A DNA stretch of 64,000 nucleotides, from contig NZ_OY764209.1 of assembly GCF_963668165.1 (NCBI RefSeq), positions 930,001-994,000 of the forward strand, written 5' to 3'. Position numbers and translations under genes: made by a program. The DNA comes from Marispirochaeta sp. GTDB lineage: Bacteria > Spirochaetota > Spirochaetia > JC444 > Marispirochaetaceae. Within the stretch, counting starts at the first letter, position 1, and each line of letters starts with the position of its first letter. The notes beneath the pieces are model-generated. The model had not been told where the DNA came from and searched no databases. It saw only the letters and a list, made by a program, of their open reading frames with translations. Positions 9,323-18,784 of the stretch are shown in pieces.

Positions 9323-10693
9323 ATGAGTTTGGTACTGGTTATCGACGACGAACCCGGCATTCGCAGTGTTCTCCATGATATTCTCACCGATGAGGGGTAC
9401 TCGGTTATATGTGCAGCCGACGGCATCGAGGGCTTGACCCTGCTCAAGGAGAACCCTGTTGATCTGGTAATCCTCGACGTCTGGCTGCCGAACATGGGGG
9501 GCATCGACGTTTTAAAGCAGATCAAGGAAGACTATCCTGATCTTGAAGTCATTGTTATATCGGGGCACGCAAATATCGACATGGCGGTAAAAGCTGTTAA
9601 ACTGGGTGCCTTTGACTTCATAGAAAAACCCCTCTCTCTGGACCGGCTGCTTACCATCTGCCGTAATGCTCTGCACCTCGAAGAGCTGCGTAAGGAAAAC
9701 ACAAATCTTAAACGGTCTCTCTTTGTAGAGGATGAAATTATCGGCCAGAGCCCCGGAATCAGGACGGTAAAAGAACGCATCCGTCAGAGCGCCGCCTCTG
9801 ACGCCAAGGTCCTGATACTGGGGGACAACGGCACCGGCAAGGAACTGGTAGCACGGGAGATTCATCGGCAAAGCAGCCGCGCCTCAGGACCTTTTGTGGA
9901 GGTAAACTGCGCAGCCATCCCTGATACCCTGATCGAAAGCGAACTCTTTGGCCACGAAAAAGGGGCCTTTACCGGAGCGGTTTCCCGACGGAAGGGGAAA
10001 TTCGAGTCCGCCGACGGGGGGAGCCTCTTTCTGGACGAGATCGCCGATATGTCACTGACCGCACAGGCCAAGGTACTGCGGGTCATTCAGGAACAGCTGT
10101 TTCAGCGCGTGGGAGGAGAGACCCCGTTCAATGTCGATGTACGCCTCATAGCGGCGACAAACAAGGACATTCAGGAGGAGATCCGCAGCGGCCGCTTCCG
10201 GGAGGACCTCTACTTCCGGCTTAACGTTGTGCCCATTCGTGTTCCCTCGCTGCGGGAACGGTTGGAAGACCTTCCCCTGCTTGCGGACTATTTTCTGAAG
10301 AAGTTCGCCACAGGCAGCGGGGTAAACGAAAGGCCCCGGACCCTGTCCGGCGGAGCAATGCAGGTTTTACGGGATTATTCGTGGCCGGGGAACATTAGGG
10401 AATTGAAAAATTTCATAGAACGGATTAACATAATGAGCGACGAAGAGAGTATTTCCGGAGAGACCGCGTTATATTATCTTGGAGAACAGCAGGTCTCTTC
10501 GGCGCATACTGATCTTCGGGACTACCTTGATTTGAGACTGAACGAGGCAAAAGAGCTCTTTGAGAAGCGGTTTCTTGAAACCAAGCTGCAGGAGTGCGGG
10601 TATAATATCTCCCATACTGCCGGAACCCTCGGTATTTATCCCAGCAATCTGCACAGCAAGATTAAGAAATATAGTATTGAGATCAAGAAATGA
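9323..10693 (+). CDS. Sigma-54-dependent response regulator, NtrX/NtrC family
   Basis: 456-residue AAA+ activator. The receiver domain has the acidic pair DDE (8-10) and phosphorylation site Asp52 in LVILDVWLP. The central domain has Walker A GDNGTGKE (167-174) and the sigma-54 contact loop GAFTGA (214-219). The C-terminal Fis-type HTH lies in NISHTAGTLGIYPSNLHSKIKK. A frame-internal TTG at 9317 precedes the better ATG at 9323, which has GGAG at 9311. Cognate partner of the upstream kinase, and it acts with RpoN encoded in the same block. Target promoters are not evident here. Confidence 0.94.
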   Translation: MSLVLVIDDEPGIRSVLHDILTDEGYSVICAADGIEGLTLLKENPVDLVILDVWLPNMGGIDVLKQIKEDYPDLEVIVISGHANIDMAVKAVKLGAFDFIEKPLSLDRLLTICRNALHLEELRKENTNLKRSLFVEDEIIGQSPGIRTVKERIRQSAASDAKVLILGDNGTGKELVAREIHRQSSRASGPFVEVNCAAIPDTLIESELFGHEKGAFTGAVSRRKGKFESADGGSLFLDEIADMSLTAQAKVLRVIQEQLFQRVGGETPFNVDVRLIAATNKDIQEEIRSGRFREDLYFRLNVVPIRVPSLRERLEDLPLLADYFLKKFATGSGVNERPRTLSGGAMQVLRDYSWPGNIRELKNFIERINIMSDEESISGETALYYLGEQQVSSAHTDLRDYLDLRLNEAKELFEKRFLETKLQECGYNISHTAGTLGIYPSNLHSKIKKYSIEIKK

Positions 10694-11298
10694 AAAAACT
10701 GACCAGTCGACAAAACGAAGTCCTCGGTTTTATTAAAGAGTATCTTTCTGAACACAGGTACCCCCCCACCATCAGAGAAATCGCCTCGTTTTTCTCGATC
10801 TCCGTCAAAGGGGCTTATGATCACGTAAAAGCCCTGGAAAAAAAAGGACATCTGCGATCGGGGTCGAGTAAGAGCAGGGCCCTGGAGATCATCTCCAACG
10901 AAGAATCCCGGGACGAAGAGGTCCTGGATATTCCTATCCTCGGCAACGTGGCTGCGGGTATTCCCCTCTTTGCTGAAGAAAATCTTGAGGGACACGTGAA
11001 GATTCCCGCCTCCCAACTCTCCCGGGGAGAACACTTTGCCCTGCAGGTTAAAGGTGACAGCATGCAGAATGCCGGAATCCTCGACGGAGATACCGCGATT
11101 TTCCTGAAGACAGAGACAGCCCTTAACGGCGACATTATCGTCGCCCGCATTAACGACGAGGCAGTCACCCTGAAGCGTTTTTTCCGCGAAAAGAACCGTA
11201 TCAAACTAAAATCGGAAAACCCTGTCTACCCGCCTATCTACACCCAGAATGTCCGCATCCTTGGTAAACTTCAGCATCTGATCCGTAACTATGAGTAA
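10690..11298 (+). CDS. lexA: LexA repressor / self-cleaving SOS regulator
   Basis: 202 residues. The N-terminal winged helix (TSRQNEVLGFIKEYLSEH, then YPPTIREIA) is followed by the S24 peptidase domain with cleavage bond Ala89-Gly90 and the catalytic dyad Ser124 (KGDSM) and Lys162 (VTLKRF). It represses DNA-damage genes until RecA filaments trigger autocleavage. The ATG overlaps the NtrX-like stop (ATGA), so it is translated from the ntrYX transcript. No convincing LexA box was found before uvrC or this operon, but the spirochaete operator sequence is not one I can assign by eye. Confidence 0.95.
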   Translation: MKKLTSRQNEVLGFIKEYLSEHRYPPTIREIASFFSISVKGAYDHVKALEKKGHLRSGSSKSRALEIISNEESRDEEVLDIPILGNVAAGIPLFAEENLEGHVKIPASQLSRGEHFALQVKGDSMQNAGILDGDTAIFLKTETALNGDIIVARINDEAVTLKRFFREKNRIKLKSENPVYPPIYTQNVRILGKLQHLIRNYE

Positions 11299-12295
11299 AT
11301 CCATATTCCTTCTCCTGGGTCCTGAAAACGGGGAAAAAGAGCGTTTTGTCACCCGCCTGCGCAGTGACCTGGAAAAAAAAGCCGGAGGTGCCCTGGAAAG
11401 CTCCAGCTTTTATCCCTACGACACCTCCATGGCGGATGTCGTATCGGATATGCGCAATGGTTCCCTGTTTGCCTCTGACAAACTGGTCAAGATCAGCCGC
11501 ATCGAAGACCTTAAGAAAGAGGGGATCGACTCCCTTTCAGACTACATTTCCTCACCCGCACCGGGGGTAACCCTGCTCCTCCTCTCCGATGAAATCGGCG
11601 GAGACCCAAAAAGCACCCCTGGAAGACTGAAAAAGAAGGTCCCCAAGGAGAACGTTAAAATATTCTGGGAACTCTTTGAGAATCAGAAGCAGGGCTGGAT
11701 TCTCTCCTATTTCCGGGAAAGAAAGGTGGGGATTGATCAGGAAGCATTGGAGCTGCTTCTCGACCTGGTGGATAACAACACCCTGGACCTTAAGGAAGCC
11801 TGCGGCCGCCTTGCCCTCTACTACGGTGAAGGCCGGCAGCTGAGTGTCGAGGATGTGGAGAGTCAGATACTCCACAGCAAGGAAGAGAATGTCTTTACCC
11901 TCTTTGCCAAGCTTGCCGAAGAAGACCTGCCCGGGAGCCTGGATATCTGCGTCAAAATTCTCGAATCAGGTGCAGGACAGGCAGTGCAAATCCTGGGGGG
12001 AATAATCTGGCAATTCCGCCGGCTCCACGCCCTGCGTCTGCTGCTGGACAGTAATTTCAGTGAGCAGGAAGCCCTGAACCGGGTTAATATTCGAGGCAAA
12101 CGGAACGGCCAGATCAGCCTGCAGGGCGCGGCTAACTTCAGTGCCGAAGAGCTCGGCCGCATTCTGGCACTCCAGGGCCGCTACGACGGTCTCCTGCGCA
12201 GCACCCCGGCAGAGGCACATTCCCATCTTCTGAGCATGTTTTTCTACTACGCCGTTGCCCGCAAGGGCCTCGAGGAAGAACCGGTCCTCCCCTAA
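11291..12295 (+). CDS. holA: DNA polymerase III delta subunit
   Basis: 334-residue clamp-loader subunit that opens the beta clamp. It matches the HolA pattern: an N-terminal P-loop-like start (IFLLLGPENGEKERFV), a conserved LVKISRIEDLKK strand, a central helical lid with VEDVESQILHSKEENVFTLFAKL, and a C-terminal collar domain ending near AVARKGLEEE. The start at 11291 lies inside the last codons of lexA (8-nt overlap). Its end overlaps the convergent uvrC by 4 nt. Confidence 0.92.
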   Translation: MSKSIFLLLGPENGEKERFVTRLRSDLEKKAGGALESSSFYPYDTSMADVVSDMRNGSLFASDKLVKISRIEDLKKEGIDSLSDYISSPAPGVTLLLLSDEIGGDPKSTPGRLKKKVPKENVKIFWELFENQKQGWILSYFRERKVGIDQEALELLLDLVDNNTLDLKEACGRLALYYGEGRQLSVEDVESQILHSKEENVFTLFAKLAEEDLPGSLDICVKILESGAGQAVQILGGIIWQFRRLHALRLLLDSNFSEQEALNRVNIRGKRNGQISLQGAANFSAEELGRILALQGRYDGLLRSTPAEAHSHLLSMFFYYAVARKGLEEEPVLP

Positions 12296-14115
12296 TCTCC
12301 CTTATCCTGTTTTTTTGCAGAAAACTCAGCAATAACCCGTTCAGCCACCGCTTCCGGCAATCGCGCCTTATCCCGCAGCTCATCATAACTTGCCGAGGCA
12401 AGACCGTCGATACCGCCGAACTCCTTGATAAGCGCCGCCGCCCTGCGTTCCCCGATCCCCGGGATTCCCGTCAATCGGCCCAGTCGTATATCTGAAGTCC
12501 GCTGCCGGCGGCTTAAGGATGTAGCGAACCGGTGAGACTCGTCCCGTACCGCCTGCAGTACCTTCAGGGCCTCGGCAGTCTCCGGCAGGCTGACAGGATC
12601 GCTCCTGTCGGGCAGAAAGATCTCTTCATTCTTTTTCGCAAGTCCGATAACCCCGATTTCATCGAGCCCCAGACCGGTGAGGATCTCCAGGGCCGCGTTT
12701 AACTGGCCTTTACCTCCGTCGATGACCACCAGGTCCGGACGTGGAAGTCCCTCATTCAGTACCCGTGTATAGCGGCGGGCGAGCGCCTCCCGCATGGCCT
12801 GAAAATCGTCGATTTCCCCCTTCAAGCTGCGGATATTAAAGGAGCGGTAGTTCCGCTTGTCCGGGTTCCCATTGTAAAAGGAAACCAAAGATGCCACGGT
12901 GTGTTTGCCCGCCAGGTGGGCGATATCAAAGCCCTCTATCCGACGGGGAAGTACGGTCAGCCCCAGTACAATGCGCAGCTCTTCCAGGGCCGGCAGGTTG
13001 GCCGTAGCTTTCTGCCGTTTAAGAGCGTCCATGGAAGCGTTCTCTTCGGCCATGCGCACAATAGAGCGGTGGCGCCCCTCCGCGGGGACCTCCACCGCTG
13101 TCTCTACCCAGCCCTGAGCGGCAAAGAACTCACCAAGAAGGGCAGTGTTAACCTGATGGGATAGATAGAGCATCTCAGGAGGCCGGTGATCCAGGGTATA
13201 GTACTGCAGCAGAAAATCGAGAAGGAGTTCCCCCTCATCCTGAGGACTGACGTTGCCGTAGAGTTCCCGGCCTACCAGCTTGCCACCCCGCATCTGCAGC
13301 ACTGCAAAAGAAGCGAAACGTCCTGCAGTGGCGACCGCCAGGTAATCCCGGGCTTCCTCCTGAAAATCCTGAACCTGCTGTCCCTCCTCGACACTGACTA
13401 CTGCGGCAATCGAATCCCGTAAGGAGGCGGCTTTCTCGAACTTGAGCTCCGCGGCAGCCTGCTCCATCTCCCCTTTCAACTCGGCGATCAGCTCTTCTGT
13501 CGCTCCGGAAAGAAGTTTCCGCACCCGGTCTACCTCTTTGGCGTAGTCCTCGCGGCTGATCTTCCCGACACAGGGAGCCTTGCAGCGGCCGATATGGTAA
13601 TAGAGGCAGGGTGTGTCCCGCTTCTTCAACTTTCCTTTGCATTTTCGTAAGGGAAAGAGTCGTTCGATCAGCTCCAGATAACGGTCGACACTGCGGGTAT
13701 CAGGATAAGGGCCGAAGTACTCGGAACCATCCCGCACAATGCGCCGGGTACGGAAAACCCGGGGAAACTCGTCGGCGGTGATCCTGATAACCGGGTAGCT
13801 CTTTCCGTCCTTAAGGTTAACGTTGTAGCGGGGGGTCCACTGCTTGATCAGGTTATTTTCGAGGACCAGGGCCTCGTATTCATTGGCAGTGACAATAAAC
13901 TCGAGGGAGCTGATGCGCTGCACCAGGAACCGGGTTTTAATGTCTTTGACCCCAATAAAATATGAGCTCACCCGTTTGCGCAGATCAACCGCCTTGCCCA
14001 CATAGATGACCCGGGAGAATGAATCCCGCATTATGTAGACCCCGGGACTATGGGGAAACTCCGCCGCCCGTTCCTTGAGATCAATCAGCCGTTCGTCTTC
14101 GCCGTTTTCCTTCAT
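12292..14115 (-). CDS. uvrC: Excinuclease ABC subunit C
   Basis: Nucleotide-excision-repair endonuclease that makes both incisions around a UvrAB-marked lesion. The GIY-YIG domain lies at the N terminus (PGVYIMRD...VIYVGKA). It is followed by a Cys-rich CLYYHIGRCKAPC segment, a UVR domain (LKFEKAASLRDSI), an RNase H-like C-terminal nuclease (DLVVIDGGKGQLNAAL) and a terminal helix-hairpin-helix (LTGIPGIGERRAAALI). The frame opens at a TTG at 14148, but the ATG at 14115 (607 residues) fits other UvrC N termini better. Neither has a clear ribosome site. Confidence 0.96.
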   Translation of the reverse strand: MKENGEDERLIDLKERAAEFPHSPGVYIMRDSFSRVIYVGKAVDLRKRVSSYFIGVKDIKTRFLVQRISSLEFIVTANEYEALVLENNLIKQWTPRYNVNLKDGKSYPVIRITADEFPRVFRTRRIVRDGSEYFGPYPDTRSVDRYLELIERLFPLRKCKGKLKKRDTPCLYYHIGRCKAPCVGKISREDYAKEVDRVRKLLSGATEELIAELKGEMEQAAAELKFEKAASLRDSIAAVVSVEEGQQVQDFQEEARDYLAVATAGRFASFAVLQMRGGKLVGRELYGNVSPQDEGELLLDFLLQYYTLDHRPPEMLYLSHQVNTALLGEFFAAQGWVETAVEVPAEGRHRSIVRMAEENASMDALKRQKATANLPALEELRIVLGLTVLPRRIEGFDIAHLAGKHTVASLVSFYNGNPDKRNYRSFNIRSLKGEIDDFQAMREALARRYTRVLNEGLPRPDLVVIDGGKGQLNAALEILTGLGLDEIGVIGLAKKNEEIFLPDRSDPVSLPETAEALKVLQAVRDESHRFATSLSRRQRTSDIRLGRLTGIPGIGERRAAALIKEFGGIDGLASASYDELRDKARLPEAVAERVIAEFSAKKQDKGD

Positions 14116-14303
14116 AAATCGGAGTAAAAATACTCTATTTTCATTCAAGAAAAAAGCCGTCAGAAAGTTTGTGGTTACAGCATGATGCTCCCGTACTTCT
14201 CCTATGCCTTGAGACAGAATCTGATAATCCTACAAGAAGGGGGTGATATCGTACATTGCCGGACCTTAAAAGCATCCATACTATGATAAAAAAGGAGGAA
14301 CAC

Positions 14304-15440
14304 ATGATAAAAGTGGCTATCATAGGTCTGGGGAATATTTCGAGACTGCATATCCAGGCCTATATTAAGTTTCCAGAGCGCTGTAAGATTGTCGCCTTAG
14401 TTGACATCGATTTAAAGAAAACACAAGCTTATAATGATGAGTTTAACCTGCAGGCAAAATTATTTTCCGATCTGCAGACTTTAATAGATCGCGAAAAGGT
14501 TGATCTTGTTTCGATCTGCACCCCACCCTTCACCCACAAGGATATAACGATCACCTGTCTGAAAGCTGGTATCCATGTTCTGTGCGAGAAGCCGATGGCC
14601 TCATCACTTGCCGAGTGCGATGAGATGCTTGCTGCTCAAAAAGTGTCAGGAGCGCTGCTCTCTATTGTATCCAACAACCGATTCCGTACACCGATTATGG
14701 CTCTGAAACGGATCCTCGATTCTGAAGTAGCCGGTCCGGTCGTACATGCTCAAGCCGATTCTTTCTGGTGGCGAGGACTTGTCTATTATGATCTATGGTG
14801 GCGCGGCACGTGGGAAAAAGAAGGTGGCGGATGTACATTGAATCATGGAGTTCATCATATCGACCTGTTCCAATGGATGATGGGAATGCCTGCTTCGGTG
14901 TCTTCGGTAATCGTTAATTTGATGCATTCCAACGCGGAGGTGGAAGATTATTCACTGGCGATTTTCAACTATTCTTCCGGCAGTATCGGAACAGTCTCCT
15001 GTTCAGTCGTCCATCATGGAGAAGAGCAGAAAATGATTTTTCAATGCGAGAAGGCACGGATATCATTTCCGTGGAACGTCTATGCATCAGACTCGATGCC
15101 GAATGGCTTTCCCGTTAAGAATAAAGCGCTGGAAAAGCAGTTGAACGAACTTTATTCTGCTTTTCCTCCCCTCGAACATGAAATGCACGAGGGACAGATA
15201 GATGATGTCCTCAAGGCTATCCAAAACGGGACATCCCCGTTGGTAGACGGAACGGAAGGACGAAAGACTCTCGAGCTTATCTCGGCGATTTATCAGTCTG
15301 GAGTCAGTAATTCTCCAGTGCAATTCCCCATGACTAAAGATCAGCCCTTCTATACACGTGAGGGAATCCTTAAAAATGCCATCCGTTTCCATCGAAAAAC
15401 AGGTGCCACTGAATTCAAAGCGTCCCCGGGAGTAGTATAA
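14304..15440 (+). CDS. Gfo/Idh/MocA family NAD(P)-dependent oxidoreductase
   Basis: 378 residues. The N-terminal Rossmann fold starts VAIIGLGNISRLH, with the family's nicotinamide-binding EKPMA at residues 99-103. The C-terminal substrate domain has a GGGCTLNHGVHHIDLFQW segment containing the likely catalytic histidines. Such enzymes oxidise or epimerise sugars, inositols or their derivatives. Here it probably acts on what the adjacent importer brings in; the substrate is unknown. ATG at 14304 has an ideal AAAGGAGG at 14291-14298, so the longer reading from 14256 is rejected. Codon use is more AT-rich than uvrC. Confidence 0.9.
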   Translation: MIKVAIIGLGNISRLHIQAYIKFPERCKIVALVDIDLKKTQAYNDEFNLQAKLFSDLQTLIDREKVDLVSICTPPFTHKDITITCLKAGIHVLCEKPMASSLAECDEMLAAQKVSGALLSIVSNNRFRTPIMALKRILDSEVAGPVVHAQADSFWWRGLVYYDLWWRGTWEKEGGGCTLNHGVHHIDLFQWMMGMPASVSSVIVNLMHSNAEVEDYSLAIFNYSSGSIGTVSCSVVHHGEEQKMIFQCEKARISFPWNVYASDSMPNGFPVKNKALEKQLNELYSAFPPLEHEMHEGQIDDVLKAIQNGTSPLVDGTEGRKTLELISAIYQSGVSNSPVQFPMTKDQPFYTREGILKNAIRFHRKTGATEFKASPGVV

Positions 15441-15510
15441 TAATGGCAGACGAGTGAAGCGGCGAATAGTTTTGAGTAAAACACCCAGGCCTTGTCCCTG
15501 GTTTTCTTCA

Positions 15511-17136
15511 TTATATCGGTTTCGTAAGAATCGGCAGGACCGCCTGAATTCCGAATCCTCTGGATTGTTGCAATAAGCGCAGACCGTATTTTTTCCCATG
15601 AGCACTTCGAAGCCTGCTGTGTACCGCCAGGAGGCCGATTTGATCTGTAGCCAGGTTTTTATCTTTCGAAAAACGGGACTCCAGACAGTCCAGAATCTCG
15701 CTTTCGCACCCGCCCCCATCATCCGAGACAGTAACGATGACAGAACCATTGCTCTTTTCGATAGTCACTACGATGCGTATTGGATTTAACGGTAATTTGG
15801 CAACTCCATGGACGAAGCAGTTTTCCACAATCGGCTGAATGCAGAACCTGTGAACATACAGATTTAAAAGCTCTTTTTTTACGTTCAACTCGAACTGAAA
15901 GGAATCTATGAATCTGATCCTCTGAAGATCAACATAGCTGGTTACGTACTGTATCTCTTCCGCGAGTGTTATCAGGTCTTCTTCTTTGCGCAGACTCATG
16001 TGAAGCATGTAGGACAGGGATCGAAGCATTGTGAGCAAGGTTTTTCGGTCGTCTTTTTCCACGACACCAATGATACTATCAAGTGTATTGAACAGAAAAT
16101 GCGGTTCAATCTTCGCTTGTAGTGTCTCAAGACGGGCCTGGATCTGTTGTGCTTCGAAGGTTTTCATGCGGTACAACGCACGAACAAGAAGCAGCCCAAG
16201 AATAACAATGACAACTACCGAAAACAACCCGATACCTAGAATCCTCAGAGTAACACTGGTTACACCGGATACAATGGCGGAATGGGGAATACGGCTGCTG
16301 TAAATGAAGCCGGAATCTGTATCCCAACGGAAAAGCTCCACATAATCCGCGACAACAAATGACAGCCGAGTATTTATCTGAAGTGTCCGGAGATCTTCCG
16401 CAGAGAGGGACAGCCTGGACTCTTTAGAAAAAGGCTGGACCTTCATAACAGGAAGGTTTCTGGTAGTTTCGATCAGGTCTCCTTTTTTATCATAGATAGA
16501 AATTTCAATATCAGAATCCTTATTCCCCAGAGTAGCCGTAAAAGTTCTCAAATAGAGTACGAGAAGTTCGGTTACGTCTGTTTCTATGAAAATAGTCGCG
16601 ACCAAGCGGACACCATTGAAACGGTATACGATAATAGGAACTATTGTATTGAGGTTAAGATCGTCGCGAAACGGTTCACCGATTATACTTACCGTTTCCT
16701 GTGCATTAAATAAGGTAATGGCTTTTTCATAATCAGGCGCCGCATATCCTCTCCACCAAGGATTGCGCTCAAGTAAGGTTAGACTAGTCATCGAACCACT
16801 CAGGACGGTTCCATCGGGAAAGAGAATCCATCCTTTTCTGCAGCTGGGAATACCCTCGGTGAGCTGAGCGAGGCGCCAGCGGAACCTATCCCGGTTCTCT
16901 TCCGATATCGCTATGTCAGACAGCAGAATGTTGGCGTTATTCGCGGCCTTGGAAAACACATTAATTATTGTCTGATTCACCGACTCTAAATGCCCATGAA
17001 GTAACTCCTGAGTTTTTACAACCATCTCAGCCGAAACCTGATGGTAAACGATATAGCTGATCATCGTCACAGCGAGGGCGGTTACAATAGGCCCAACAAG
17101 AGCAAAGATTACAAGCACACTCTTTCGGGCTCTCAT
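15511..17136 (-). CDS. YesM-like sensor histidine kinase
   Basis: 541-residue membrane kinase of the LytS/YesM class. TM1 lies near residues 8-30, followed by an extracytoplasmic dCache-like sensor region to about 280. TM2 (LGIGLFSVVVIVILGLLLV), a HAMP-less coiled linker and a His_kinase domain with IEPHFLFNTLDSIIGV follow. The ATPase domain includes IQPIVENCFVHG and DDGGG. The phosphoacceptor His lies in EPHFLFNTLD. Its start is 1 nt after the stop of the YesN-like gene upstream. Likely senses an extracellular carbohydrate or the binding protein and controls the importer. Confidence 0.9.
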   Translation of the reverse strand: MRARKSVLVIFALVGPIVTALAVTMISYIVYHQVSAEMVVKTQELLHGHLESVNQTIINVFSKAANNANILLSDIAISEENRDRFRWRLAQLTEGIPSCRKGWILFPDGTVLSGSMTSLTLLERNPWWRGYAAPDYEKAITLFNAQETVSIIGEPFRDDLNLNTIVPIIVYRFNGVRLVATIFIETDVTELLVLYLRTFTATLGNKDSDIEISIYDKKGDLIETTRNLPVMKVQPFSKESRLSLSAEDLRTLQINTRLSFVVADYVELFRWDTDSGFIYSSRIPHSAIVSGVTSVTLRILGIGLFSVVVIVILGLLLVRALYRMKTFEAQQIQARLETLQAKIEPHFLFNTLDSIIGVVEKDDRKTLLTMLRSLSYMLHMSLRKEEDLITLAEEIQYVTSYVDLQRIRFIDSFQFELNVKKELLNLYVHRFCIQPIVENCFVHGVAKLPLNPIRIVVTIEKSNGSVIVTVSDDGGGCESEILDCLESRFSKDKNLATDQIGLLAVHSRLRSAHGKKYGLRLLQQSRGFGIQAVLPILTKPI

Positions 17137-17137
17137 C

Positions 17138-17905
17138 TCATGCGGTCCTGGTATTTCTGTATGAAGCCTTCCGGTATTGTCCCGGTGTTATATGCTCAAT
17201 TCGTTTGAACAATTTACTGAAATACGCGGCGTCGTACATTCCTACACGTTCAGCAACTTCCTCAAGAGAAATGTCACTCGTCTCCATCAGTTTCTTCGCG
17301 ACTTTCAGCCGATATCGATGCAGATATTCAATGAATGAATATCCACAAACGCTCTTGAAGACAGCACTAAGATGTGCTGATGAAATTGACGCGAAAGAAG
17401 CTGTGTCCCGAAGTGAAATATGGTGTTCATAGTTGAGCGAGATATATCTCACCGCCCGTTTAACGAATGAAGGAAGAGAGTTATAACCAGGTCCAATCAA
17501 GTCTTTCTCGATGCTATCTACTCCTCCTTCATCTTCGAGCCTGCTCATTACCTCCAGGAGAGTTCGGTTCATATCTTCTTCGAACACCGGCTTGAGCAGA
17601 TATCCCATTGCCTGAAGATTAATTGCTTTCTGCGCGTAAGCGAAATCGTCGTATCCACTCACGATCACCACCTGACCACACCATCCGGTTTTCCTGATTT
17701 TCTCAATCATTGAAAGGCCGTCCTCTCCAGGCATACGAATATCCGAGAGCACGACATCGGGACGGAAAGTCTTAAATACTTCCAGCGCCTGCGAAGCCAT
17801 GCGGCAGATTGAGCACACCACAAATCCTTGCCCGAAATCAGCAACATAGGACGCATATCGTTCGGCGCAGGATTGCTCATCTTCAACGATCATCACTTGG
17901 ATCAT
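17138..17905 (-). CDS. YesN-like AraC-type response regulator
   Basis: 255 residues: an N-terminal receiver (VEDEQSC acidic pocket, phosphorylation Asp in DVVLSDIRMPGEDG near residue 57) and a C-terminal AraC double HTH (ISLRDTASFASISSAHLSAVF and ISLEEVAERVGMYDAAYFSKLFKR). This is the classical partner of YesM-type kinases. ATG at 17905 has AAGGAG 7 nt upstream. It follows the permease genes by 21 nt and is probably in one transcript with them. A two-turn direct repeat before the binding-protein gene is the natural candidate target. Confidence 0.92.
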   Translation of the reverse strand: MIQVMIVEDEQSCAERYASYVADFGQGFVVCSICRMASQALEVFKTFRPDVVLSDIRMPGEDGLSMIEKIRKTGWCGQVVIVSGYDDFAYAQKAINLQAMGYLLKPVFEEDMNRTLLEVMSRLEDEGGVDSIEKDLIGPGYNSLPSFVKRAVRYISLNYEHHISLRDTASFASISSAHLSAVFKSVCGYSFIEYLHRYRLKVAKKLMETSDISLEEVAERVGMYDAAYFSKLFKRIEHITPGQYRKASYRNTRTA

Positions 17906-17926
17906 GTCCCGACTCCTTGAGAAATA

Positions 17927-18784
17927 TTACCCCTTCACACCCGATAACGCTATCCCTTCTATGAAAAAACGTTGCGCCCCCAAGAATAATAAAACCAGTG
18001 GGAGAATGGATACAAGCGTCGCCGCCATGACAAGATTCCACTGGATATCGAAGTCTCCACGAAGAATTGCCAACCCCAACGTAAGGGTTCTTTTTGAATC
18101 AGAATTTATAAACACCAGAGCGTAGAGAAATTCGTTCCAGATATTCAGAAGCGTGATAATGAGTAAGGTAACCAATGCGGGTTGAGAAAGGGGAATAATG
18201 ATATGTGTAAAGCGGCGAAAATATCCATACCCGTCGATGATCGCGGCTTCTTCCAACTCGTTCGGAATCGTAAGGAAAAACTGCCGCAGCAGGAATGTTC
18301 CGTAAGCCGTGAAAATTCCCGTGAGGATCAGGGACCAGTGGGTATCCAGCAAATTAAGAGATCTCATAATAATGAAGTTCGGAATCAGAACGACTTGCCG
18401 GGGAATCATAAGAGTCGATAGATATATAAGAAAGACGGCGTCCCGTCCAGGAAATTTCAATCGGGCGAAAGCATAGGCGGCCATAGCGGAGGTCACTATT
18501 GTGCCTAAACACGTAACGGACGCCACTTTTACAGTATTCAGAAAATATGTCAAGAACGGCATTGTCTGAAAAATCCGAATGTAGTTCGATACTATAAACT
18601 TTCCCGGAAAAAGCTGATAAGGGCGGCTCAAGACTTCCTCGTAGCTTTTAAGAGAAGTACTCAAGGCCCAGAGCAGAGGGAAAAGAGTCATGGCAGCCAG
18701 AAGGATCAATCCAGAATACAAAAAAAACGTGAAAATTCTTCGAAACAACTTATAATGATTAGTTCTATTCATATTTTCCGCCAT
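17927..18784 (-). CDS. Carbohydrate ABC transporter permease, MalG type
   Basis: 285-residue inner-membrane permease with about six TM helices and the EAA loop EAAIIDGYGYFRRFTHIIIPLSQPA that docks the ATPase. It belongs to the CUT1 family of oligosaccharide importers. The ATG at 18784 overlaps the upstream permease stop by one nt (TGATG), favouring it over the ATG at 18799. No ATPase gene is present in the cluster, so a shared MsmK/UgpC-type ATPase must be supplied from elsewhere (inference). Confidence 0.93.
   Translation of the reverse strand: MAENMNRTNHYKLFRRIFTFFLYSGLILLAAMTLFPLLWALSTSLKSYEEVLSRPYQLFPGKFIVSNYIRIFQTMPFLTYFLNTVKVASVTCLGTIVTSAMAAYAFARLKFPGRDAVFLIYLSTLMIPRQVVLIPNFIIMRSLNLLDTHWSLILTGIFTAYGTFLLRQFFLTIPNELEEAAIIDGYGYFRRFTHIIIPLSQPALVTLLIITLLNIWNEFLYALVFINSDSKRTLTLGLAILRGDFDIQWNLVMAATLVSILPLVLLFLGAQRFFIEGIALSGVKG

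Noticed and set aside
14256..14303. Upstream extension of the first Gfo/Idh gene
   Set aside because: The ATG at 14304 has an ideal AAAGGAGG and begins directly at the Rossmann strand.
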